From an uncultured Clostridia bacterium (lineage in GTDB: Bacteria > Bacillota > Clostridia > Oscillospirales > CAG-272): a DNA stretch of 6,154 nt. A program made the translations under genes and the position numbers. The notes beneath the pieces were generated by a model that searched no databases, was not told where the DNA came from, and was given only the letters and a program-made list of their open reading frames with translations. The stretch spans positions 1 through 6,154 of the forward strand of contig CALGZV010000031.1 in assembly GCA_937934385.1 (NCBI GenBank), in the 5' to 3' direction. Of the stretch, positions 1 to 4,536 are shown in pieces. Each line of letters begins with the position of its first letter. Position 1 is the stretch's first letter.

Positions 1-367
1 TAGGACCCCCGTAATCTAAAAATATTATTTCTTTTTCTTTCGTTTGTTTAATACCTAAATGTGGATCTGATATTATTTCGTCAAGATATTTTAATAGAAA
101 AGAATCGGTAACATCAATGTTAATAAACCCTTTTTCTGCTTGCGATTTTTTTAGTATACTATTATCTGACAGTATAGAGCTTACATCTTGAGCAATATCT
201 GAAGGTGATTTTTTGTACTGTTTTGCGGCATAAAAAGCTCCGTTACATTGAAATTGACATAAATCAGGTCTGTCTGATAACTTTACTGTACCAAATTCGG
301 AAGAATATCCACATGCAACGAATGCTTTTGATAATATTTCTGTAAGAAATTCAATTATAGTTTTCAT
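1..367 (-). CDS. argS: Arginyl-tRNA synthetase, N-terminal part (cut by window edge)
   Basis: Arginine--tRNA ligase charges tRNA-Arg with arginine in the cytoplasm. The 122 visible residues cover the N-terminal additional domain (Add-1), which contacts the tRNA elbow, with the family signature RPDLCQFQCNGAFYAAKQ at about 33-50. They then enter the catalytic domain at IIFLDYGGP (114-122), the strand that precedes PNVAKPLHVGHLR in this family; the HIGH motif lies beyond the window. The ATG at 367-365 has an AAGGAG site (380-375) 7 nt upstream and no competing start. The gene is preceded by its own leader ORF and terminator, so it is probably attenuated by arginyl-tRNA supply. Composition is about 30% GC, far below the plus-strand genes, with many AT-rich codons. 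This suggests a transferred or second argS copy, but that is inference. Confidence 0.9.
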   Translation of the reverse strand, partial: MKTIIEFLTEILSKAFVACGYSSEFGTVKLSDRPDLCQFQCNGAFYAAKQYKKSPSDIAQDVSSILSDNSILKKSQAEKGFINIDVTDSFLLKYLDEIISDPHLGIKQTKEKEIIFLDYGGP

Positions 368-380
368 AGACTGTCTCCTT

Positions 381-431
381 AAAAATAATAAAAGAAAAAC
401 ACTACTTGGCGCTGTATGCCAAATAGTGTTT
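381..431 (-). terminator. Intrinsic terminator (attenuator) upstream of argS
   Basis: Read on the minus strand, 431-418 pairs with 410-397 as a 14-bp stem with one U-G wobble (arms AAACACTATTTGGC and GCCAAGTAGTGTTT) around a 7-nt loop. A U-rich tail runs to 381. It lies between the Arg leader ORF and the argS ribosome binding site (380-375), so termination here would prevent argS transcription. Its position after a leader ORF makes it the attenuator rather than the terminator of another gene. Confidence 0.88.
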
Positions 432-510
432 GTTATATTTATATATTTACAAATCACTTTCCTATAGGCACACAGCAAAACAAGCCTGTGCCCGGGAAGA
501 ACACAAGCTT
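418..510 (-). promoter_or_regulatory. Alternative RNA stems of the argS attenuator
   Basis: Four segments can be seen in the leader RNA. Segment 1, AAGCUUGUG (510-502), begins inside the leader stop codon. It pairs over 9 bp with segment 2, CACAGGCUU (490-482). Segment 2 with its 5' neighbours (GGCACA, 492-487) can instead pair with segment 3, UGUGCC (472-467). Segment 3 (469-462, GCCUAUAG) can also pair imperfectly with the 5' arm of the terminator (426-418). A ribosome stalled early in the Arg run would leave segment 1 free, form 1:2, and release 3 as an antiterminator. A ribosome at the stop codon would cover segment 1 and favour 2:3 plus the terminator. The complementarity is seen; the switching order is inferred. 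Confidence 0.5.
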
Positions 511-545
511 TACCGTCTGCGTCGTATAGAAAGTAAAAAGAACAT
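510..545 (-). CDS. Arg-rich leader peptide of argS (MFFLLSIRRRR)
   Basis: This short ORF of 11 codons reads MFFLLSIRRRR and ends in TAA. Its last four codons are consecutive arginine codons of different kinds (CGA, CGC, AGA, CGG), so it would probe several tRNA-Arg isoacceptors. It has a good ribosome binding site (AAGGAGA, 560-554; GGAG 9 nt before the ATG) and begins about 25 nt after the predicted transcription start. Downstream lie competing stems, an intrinsic terminator and the arginyl-tRNA synthetase gene. Amino-acid codon runs in leader peptides are the known sensor of trp/his-type attenuation; here the codon matches the enzyme exactly. No function of the peptide itself is expected; the act of translating it is the signal. 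Confidence 0.85.
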   Translation of the reverse strand: MFFLLSIRRRR

Positions 546-575
546 TTAATTTATCTCCTTTTTTATGATACATGA

Positions 576-604
576 ATCATACCATAAAATTTATAATATG
601 TCAA
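576..604 (-). promoter_or_regulatory. Promoter of the argS leader transcript
   Basis: On the minus strand, -35 TTGACA (604-599) and -10 TATGAT (581-576) are separated by 17 nt, close to the sigma-A consensus. The predicted start near 569 leaves a 5' UTR of about 25 nt before the leader ATG at 545, holding only its ribosome binding site. The leader RNA to the argS start is about 200 nt, too short for a typical T-box with its terminator, and no T-box motif was noticed. Confidence 0.8.
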
Positions 605-678
605 TACATTGTGAAAATATATTTAAATTGAATATATGATAAAGAACAGCAAATACTTACATTAAATGATATATTTGC

Positions 679-708
679 TTGACAGACAAATTTGAAATGT
701 GATATACT
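679..708 (+). promoter_or_regulatory. Promoter of the thioredoxin reductase gene
   Basis: TTGACA (679-684) and TATACT (703-708) are 18 nt apart, with GATATA at 701-706 as an alternative -10. Transcription would start near 715, giving a 5' UTR of about 100 nt. That UTR carries a small hairpin, AAATAGA (744-750) with TCTATTT (755-761) around a 4-nt loop. The promoter diverges from the argS promoter, with about 75 nt between the two -35 boxes. Confidence 0.7.
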
Positions 709-813
709 TGCTTTATAAGAGATTTACACGCAGATAATGTGATAAATAGATAAGTCTATTTGATATCTTTAAATATAAAGGCAATTTCTGAAAAGGGAAA
801 GGAATATTAAGAT

Positions 814-1671
814 ATGATATATGATTCGGTCATAATCGGAACAGGTCCTGCGGGACTTTCTGCTGCTTTGACGCTTAAATTGAGGGGTAAAAATATTATA
901 TGGATCGGAAGCCGGAATATGAGCGATAAAGTGTGCAAAGCTGAATGTATATCGAATTATCCGGGATTTATAAATATTTCAGGATCTGAACTGAATGAGA
1001 CATTCAGATCGCAGACCGAAGCAATGGATATTGAAATTGCAGAAAAAATGGTGAATTCGATAATGCCTTTCTCCGACCATTACGCTGTAATGGCAGGCAG
1101 CGAATTTTACGAATCGAGAACCGTTATTCTTGCAACGGGAACAGCGAATACGGCTACACTTCCGGGAGAAACCGATTATGTGGGAAGAGGAGTCAGCTAC
1201 TGTGCTACCTGTGACGGTAACCTGTATCGCGGAAAAACTGTTGCGGTGATCTGCAATAATGTAAGGTTTGAGCATGAGGTAAAATATCTTTCCGAAATTG
1301 CCGGGAAGGTTTACTACTTTCCGCTGTATAAAAATGTGTCGGTCAGTGCAGATAATATCAAAATACAGACCGAAAAAGTGGTTGAAATCGTCGGTGACGG
1401 AAAGAGAGTAAGCAGAGTAAAGCTCAGAGACGGAAGCACCGCCGATGTAAACGGAGTATTTTGTCTGCGTGATTCGGTTGCGCTTTCGGCGCTTATGCCG
1501 CAGCTCGGAACAGAGGACGGACACATATCTGTCGACCGAAGCATGTCAACGAATATAAAGGGGATTTTCGCCGCCGGTGACTGCACAGGCCGTCCTTATC
1601 AGTATGCAAAGGCAATAGGAGAGGGCAATGTCGCTGCGCACAGCGTTCTCGAATTTCTTTCGCAGGAATAA
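814..1671 (+). CDS. trxB: Flavin thioredoxin reductase, probably ferredoxin-dependent (FFTR type)
   Basis: This is a cytoplasmic flavoprotein of the TrxB fold that reduces thioredoxin. The FAD-binding GTGPAG motif is at 9-14, ATG at 108-110, the redox-active CATC pair at 130-133 (SYCATCDG), and the C-terminal FAD motif GIFAAGDC at 250-257 followed by QYAKAIGEG. The NADPH domain is degenerate. Where NADPH-dependent TrxB has GGGDSA, this protein has ICNNVRFEHEV (146-156), and the HRRxxxR motif is replaced by YYFPLYKNV. Loss of both motifs is the mark of the ferredoxin-dependent clostridial enzymes, so electrons probably come from reduced ferredoxin; this is inferred. At 285 residues it is shorter than typical NADPH-dependent TrxB (about 305-320). 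AAAGGA at 798-803 lies 10 nt before the ATG. It is first in a possible operon with the two genes downstream. Confidence 0.85.
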   Translation: MIYDSVIIGTGPAGLSAALTLKLRGKNIIWIGSRNMSDKVCKAECISNYPGFINISGSELNETFRSQTEAMDIEIAEKMVNSIMPFSDHYAVMAGSEFYESRTVILATGTANTATLPGETDYVGRGVSYCATCDGNLYRGKTVAVICNNVRFEHEVKYLSEIAGKVYYFPLYKNVSVSADNIKIQTEKVVEIVGDGKRVSRVKLRDGSTADVNGVFCLRDSVALSALMPQLGTEDGHISVDRSMSTNIKGIFAAGDCTGRPYQYAKAIGEGNVAAHSVLEFLSQE

Positions 1672-1719
1672 GCGCCTCTATTAAAAAGAAAATACGAATA
1701 TTGTGTACAGTCCTTAAGA

Positions 1720-1740
1720 AAATCACAGAAAAAGTGATTT
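1720..1740 (+). other. Small hairpin between trxB and the YitT gene
   Basis: AAATCAC (1720-1726) pairs with GTGATTT (1734-1740) around an A-rich 7-nt loop. Only a short T run ends the stem and no U tract follows, so it is a poor intrinsic terminator. It could act as an mRNA stability or processing hairpin in an operon. No convincing separate promoter was found in the 121-nt gap (1672-1792). Confidence 0.3.
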
Positions 1741-1779
1741 CTGAAAGGTTAACTGAAATTTTGACGGTTGCTATGAAAC

Positions 1780-1783
1780 GGAG
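1780..1783 (+). promoter_or_regulatory. Ribosome binding site that sets the YitT start at 1793
   Basis: GGAG (1780-1783) directly abuts the ATG at 1784, leaving no spacer, but sits 9 nt before the ATG at 1793. The start at 1793 (MKTEKNK) is therefore preferred over the longer MAVMKTEKNK version. Confidence 0.65.
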
Positions 1784-1792
1784 ATGGCGGTT

Positions 1793-2695
1793 ATGAAAAC
1801 GGAAAAAAATAAAATTTTCAAGCTGTTACAGATGTGTGCAAGCGTCGTTGCCGGAAATGCTGTTCTGGCGTATGCAGTAGCGGCTTTTATAATTCCGCAC
1901 GATATTATTATGGGCGGAACGACCGGAATCGGAATTGTTTTGAATAAGGCATTGTCGGTCGATACTGCGGTACTTATACTTGTATTGAATATAGTTTTGC
2001 TTATTTTCGGCGGGATCGTACTCGGACTTAAATTTTTTCTTACAACTGTTGCAAGCTCGGTGCTGTATCCGATAATGCTTGCGGCGATGCAACGGATTCC
2101 GGCAGTGGTTTCGGTAACAGAAAACAGTCTCCTTGCATCGATTGTCAGCGGATGTCTGATGGGGATTTCCATAGGCATGCTGATGCGTGTCGGATCGTCA
2201 ACCGGCGGTATGGATGTTGTAAATCTTGTCCTTCATAAGTGGTTTCATCTTCCTGTAGCGGTATTTGTTTCCGCTACGGATATTATCGTTGTAGGAGGGC
2301 AGGCGTTGTTTTCGACTCCCGAAAAGTTTTTTCTCGGAATCATTACGCTTGTCTGTGAAACGCTTATGATCGAGCAGATAATGATATTCGGAAAATCACA
2401 GCTTCAGGTATACGTAGTGTCTGACAGATATAATGAGATCAGAAAGATGCTCATCAGCGAAAAAAATGTCGGTGTTACCATGACTATGATCGAAACAGGA
2501 TATTTTGAGAATAAACAAAAGGGAATACAATGTGTTATTTCGCCGAGAAAGCTGTATGAAGTTACCGAGACGATACAATCGGTCGATCCCGAGGCATTTA
2601 TAACAGTAACAAAGATCAAGGAAGTTCGCGGCAGAGGATTTACACTTGCAAGATATACGCAAACCTATGGCGCTGAGTCGGACGGAAACAATTGA
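1793..2695 (+). CDS. YitT-family integral membrane protein (DUF161 + DUF2179)
   Basis: This is a membrane protein of the YitT/YpjC family, whose transported substrate or exact role is not established. Counted from 1793 it has 300 residues. About five to six hydrophobic segments are visible (roughly 14-34, 56-80, 84-100, 112-132, 154-174, 177-197), with the glycine-rich family motifs GGTTGIGI (41-48) and GSSTGGMD (134-141). A soluble C-terminal DUF2179 domain follows at about 203-287. It includes YVVSDRYNEI, the GVTM...GY region and the ending EAFITVTKIKEVRGRGF, and is probably cytoplasmic. Length and domain order match the family, so the gene appears intact. It lies between the thioredoxin reductase and the M29 peptidase on the same strand, with 46 nt to the next gene. 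Co-transcription is likely, but no functional link is evident. Confidence 0.88.
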   Translation: MKTEKNKIFKLLQMCASVVAGNAVLAYAVAAFIIPHDIIMGGTTGIGIVLNKALSVDTAVLILVLNIVLLIFGGIVLGLKFFLTTVASSVLYPIMLAAMQRIPAVVSVTENSLLASIVSGCLMGISIGMLMRVGSSTGGMDVVNLVLHKWFHLPVAVFVSATDIIVVGGQALFSTPEKFFLGIITLVCETLMIEQIMIFGKSQLQVYVVSDRYNEIRKMLISEKNVGVTMTMIETGYFENKQKGIQCVISPRKLYEVTETIQSVDPEAFITVTKIKEVRGRGFTLARYTQTYGAESDGNN

Positions 2696-2741
2696 TCCGA
2701 CTGCGGAGCGTCGGAAAATATAAAAGAACGGAGAAAGAGAT

Positions 2742-3899
2742 ATGAATGAGAAGAAGTTAAGCGATTATGCAAAACTGATCGTAAAGATCGGAGCAAATGT
2801 ACAAAAAGGTCAGCGTGTCCGGCTTCAGGCGGAGACAGATCAGCTTCCGCTTGTAAAAGCAGTGACAGAAGAGTGCTATAAAGCGGGCGCGGCATATGTA
2901 GAGGTCATATGGTCATGCGGAGAGATTTCAAAGCTTCATTACAGCTATGCTTCCGCTGATGTACTCGGAGAAGTTCCCGCGTGGGAGGAGGAACGCTTCA
3001 GACAGATGACGGTCGATCTTCCTGTACGTATATTTATAGAATCGTCCGATCCCGACGAAATGGACGGTATTTCGGCCGATCTGCTGTCGGATGTCAGCCG
3101 CAGGCGTTCAAGAGTACTTAAAAAATACCGCGATGCCATAGACGGTAAACATCAGTGGCTGATTGTTGCGGCGGCATCGCCTAAATGGGCAAAAAAGGTA
3201 TTTCCTAATGAGTCCGAAGATGTTGCAACAGAAAAGCTATGGAACGCGATCTTCGACTGTGTTTATCTGGAAGACGGAACGGACGCTGAGCAGGTATGGA
3301 AAGAACATACCGATAAAATGGCTGAAAAGGCGGAGTGGCTTAACAGTCAGCATTTTGTAAAGCTGCACTATACAAGTAAAAACGGTACTGATTTTATTGC
3401 AGAGCTTATTCCGGAAGCAAGTTGGATAGGTGCAAGAGATATAAACCACGTTAACGGCGCGGTCTACGTTCCGAATATGCCTACAGAGGAAGTATTTACA
3501 AGTCCGGCGGCAGGACGATGTGAAGGGAGACTGGTCTCTACAAAGCCGCTTAGCTGGTCAGGACAGATAATCAATAATTTTACGGTTTATTTTAAGGACG
3601 GCAGGGTAACGGACTGTCATGCAGAGCAGGGCGAAGAAACTCTGCATCAGATGTTTGCTATGGATGACGGTGCTTCTATGCTCGGAGAGCTTGCCCTTGT
3701 TCCGAAGGAATCTCCCATCAACCGTTCCGGTCTTATGTTCAGTAACACACTGTTTGATGAAAACGCTTGCTGCCATGTTGCGGTCGGCAGAGGCTTTTCC
3801 GAAGTGCTTGACGGATTTATGGATATGAGCGATGCGGAGATACGCGAAAAGGGAATAAACGATTCGCTTATACATGTTGATCATCTGATCCGATCATAA
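2742..3899 (+). CDS. M29-family aminopeptidase, C-terminally truncated by a palindrome
   Basis: This is a metal-dependent leucyl-type aminopeptidase of family M29 (AmpT/AmpS/PepS), a cytoplasmic peptide-trimming enzyme. The N-terminal half (KLSDYAKLIVKIGANVQKGQRV) and the catalytic half are typical. Residues matching the known M29 metal ligands are present: E250 (in MPTEEVFTSP), E316 (GELALV), H345 (CCHVAVG), H378 and D380 (IHVD). The family Tyr near 352 reads Phe here. The protein stops at 385 residues (HVDHLIRS), about 24 short of the usual 409-413, because an inverted repeat at 3861-3921 creates a stop. The missing C-terminus remains in the same frame at 3921-3989. GGAG (2730-2733) lies 8 nt before the ATG. 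Whether the shortened enzyme works is unknown: the metal site is complete, but the conserved ending ...TWA is lost. Confidence 0.88.
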   Translation: MNEKKLSDYAKLIVKIGANVQKGQRVRLQAETDQLPLVKAVTEECYKAGAAYVEVIWSCGEISKLHYSYASADVLGEVPAWEEERFRQMTVDLPVRIFIESSDPDEMDGISADLLSDVSRRRSRVLKKYRDAIDGKHQWLIVAAASPKWAKKVFPNESEDVATEKLWNAIFDCVYLEDGTDAEQVWKEHTDKMAEKAEWLNSQHFVKLHYTSKNGTDFIAELIPEASWIGARDINHVNGAVYVPNMPTEEVFTSPAAGRCEGRLVSTKPLSWSGQIINNFTVYFKDGRVTDCHAEQGEETLHQMFAMDDGASMLGELALVPKESPINRSGLMFSNTLFDENACCHVAVGRGFSEVLDGFMDMSDAEIREKGINDSLIHVDHLIRS

Positions 3900-3921
3900 A
3901 ATCAACATGTATAAGCGAATC
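3861..3921 (+). repeat. Perfect 21-bp inverted repeat with 19-nt loop inside the peptidase gene
   Basis: 3861-3881 (starting GATTCGCTTATAC) is exactly the reverse complement of 3901-3921, around a 19-nt loop (3882-3900). No extra pairing exists at either end. The left arm is genuine coding sequence (DSLIHVD); the right arm is noncoding here and carries a stop at 3912-3914. Read as its reverse complement after the left arm, the loop encodes FMIGSD, the expected continuation of the M29 motif HVDFMIGS. The present arrangement therefore contains a reversed copy of the 40 nt 3861-3900 had once been. No U tract follows, so it is not a terminator. Confidence 0.93.
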
Positions 3922-3989
3922 TGAATATTGTCGGTATCCGTGCTGACGGAAGCAGTGAAAATATTTTTACCGACGGTACGTGGGCGTAA
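3921..3989 (+). pseudogene. Detached C-terminal coding remnant of the M29 aminopeptidase
   Basis: In the same frame as the gene at 2742, 3921-3989 reads LNIVGIRADGSSEN...FTDGTWA followed by TAA. It matches the usual M29 ending (of the form LDIDGI..DG....IF.NG.WA). It is separated from the main ORF by stops at 3897 and 3912. With the reversed loop restored (FMIGSD plus one D) the joined protein would be 409 residues, the normal family size. There is no start codon or ribosome binding site of its own, so it should not be translated separately. The preserved reading frame and lack of other damage suggest the break is recent. Confidence 0.85.
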
Positions 3990-4090
3990 CTGATTAATTT
4001 CTGAAAAATGAAATCTGATCTTTATTGAATGCTGTTATCGGCATGAAACGGAATCGAAACACGTAAGAGATGTTAAGGATAAACAGACAG

Positions 4091-4130
4091 TCAGAGGGTA
4101 TTTCAAACGAGATTACCCTCTGATTTTTTT
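4091..4130 (+). terminator. Intrinsic terminator after the trxB-yitT-peptidase genes
   Basis: TCAGAGGGTA (4091-4100) pairs perfectly with TACCCTCTGA (4114-4123) around a 13-nt loop, followed by seven T residues (4124-4130) and GTTTT. It lies about 100 nt after the ancestral stop of the peptidase gene and probably ends the transcription unit starting near 715. Confidence 0.92.
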
Positions 4131-4173
4131 GTTTTATTGTTATGCATGCTTAATTTGCTTTTAGCGATTGTAT

Positions 4174-4202
4174 TTGACAAAACATTTAGGGTATGTTATA
4201 AT
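4174..4202 (+). promoter_or_regulatory. Perfect consensus sigma-A promoter firing into the repeat region
   Basis: TTGACA (4174-4179) and TATAAT (4197-4202) are both exact consensus, with a 17-nt spacer. The expected start near 4209 falls right at the base of the hairpin in repeat copy 1 (4211-4250), so the RNA would begin with that hairpin. The next real gene, holB, starts 330 nt further on. The promoter therefore serves either a small RNA or a long holB leader. Confidence 0.8.
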
Positions 4203-4265
4203 AACCTCACGGCATTGACAAAAACCTTGCCAAGCAAGTCTTTTGATGCCTGAGAGAACATTGAA
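4194..4265 (+). repeat. Direct repeat copy 1 (72 nt) with internal hairpin
   Basis: This copy matches 4332-4402 with only three substitutions and one 1-nt indel; the period is 138 nt. It includes the promoter -10 box. Its core, 4211-4250, folds as GGCAT / CAAAA / CTTGC pairing with GCAAG / TTTTG / ATGCC, with a TGA bulge, a 2x2 internal loop and a 3-nt apical loop. The substitutions between copies within the hairpin fall in unpaired positions. Confidence 0.88.
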
Positions 4266-4331
4266 ACATCAATTTGTGAGCTACCGCTCTGCGGCTTTGC
4301 CGCTCATTGAGCCTGCGGCACAATGAAATTG

Positions 4332-4402
4332 TGTTAAAATAACCTCACGGCATTGACAAAAACCTTGCAAAGCAAGCCTTTTGATGCCTGAGAAACATTG
4401 AA
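4332..4402 (+). repeat. Direct repeat copy 2 (71 nt) with internal hairpin
   Basis: This is the second copy of the element at 4194-4265, with the hairpin at 4349-4388. The -10 box reads TTAAAAT instead of TTATAAT, and no -35 box lies at the proper distance, so this copy is probably not a promoter. It starts inside a small hairpin, CACAAT-GAA-ATTGTG (4319-4333). Confidence 0.88.
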
Positions 4403-4417
4403 TGACTAAAAGCAAAT

Positions 4418-4473
4418 CGGCTTTGCCGCTTTGTCGCAGCTTCGCTGCGCAGCAAGGTTTACGCCTTGCTTTT
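4418..4473 (+). other. Cluster of small GC-rich hairpins, last one terminator-like
   Basis: Three consecutive stems are visible: CGGC-TTT-GCCG (4418-4428), CGCAGC-TTC-GCTGCG (4435-4449) and AGCAAGG-TTTACG-CCTTGCT (4451-4470). The last is followed by only a short T run (4470-4473). It could end an RNA begun at about 4209, giving a transcript of roughly 265 nt, but the U tract is weak. A related stem, GCGGC-TTT-GCCGC (4291-4303), lies between the two direct repeats. Confidence 0.5.
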
Positions 4474-4521
4474 ATGATATAATTATAAATTATAGGTATC
4501 GTTGTATTTATGACTTTATAC

Positions 4522-4528
4522 GGAGGAG
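4522..4528 (+). promoter_or_regulatory. Ribosome binding site that sets the holB start at 4537
   Basis: GGAGGAG (4522-4528) is an excellent Shine-Dalgarno sequence 8-10 nt before the ATG at 4537. The upstream in-frame ATG at 4510 has no such site and would place this motif inside the gene, so 4537 is the start. Confidence 0.85.
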
Positions 4529-4536
4529 CGGACCGT

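Larger units (their letters stand above)
3990..4536. other. Gene-free stretch with terminator, promoter, tandem repeats and hairpins
   Basis: No protein-coding gene is supported here. From left to right it holds about 100 nt without recognisable signals (3990-4090), an intrinsic terminator (4091-4130), a consensus promoter (4174-4202), two copies of a 72-nt repeat (4194 and 4332), GC-rich small palindromes (4291-4319 and 4418-4449), a terminator-like hairpin (4452-4473), and an AT-rich stretch with weak promoter-like TATAAT (4478-4483) before the holB ribosome binding site. Confidence 0.8.

Noticed and set aside
381..604. T-box riboswitch upstream of argS
   Set aside because: The leader is only about 200 nt and largely occupied by the leader ORF and terminator, and no T-box consensus or specifier-loop arrangement was seen.
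979..1524. Long minus-strand open frame opposite the thioredoxin reductase gene
   Set aside because: It overlaps a well-supported gene on the other strand, has no recognisable domain or ribosome binding site, and is low-complexity in the way antisense shadows are.
1761..1789. Promoter with TTGACG (1761-1766) before the YitT gene
   Set aside because: The matching -10 would lie inside the ribosome binding site and start codon region, leaving no room for translation initiation.
3861..3921. Phase-variable invertible switch controlling the peptidase
   Set aside because: Flipping the 19-nt loop gives HVDFMIGSDDQHV and then a stop, so neither orientation restores the full protein. The loop is also very short for site-specific inversion and no invertase gene is visible.
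3861..3921. Intrinsic terminator
   Set aside because: The strong stem has no U tract on either side, and a proper terminator follows at 4091-4130.
4246..4326. Small plus-strand ORF starting MPERTLKHQF between the repeat copies
   Set aside because: It has no ribosome binding site, runs through the repeat and palindrome sequence, and its equivalent in repeat copy 2 stops after five codons.
4194..4402. CRISPR array
   Set aside because: There are only two 72-nt repeats separated by 66 nt of palindromic sequence, with no cas genes; repeat size and number do not fit.
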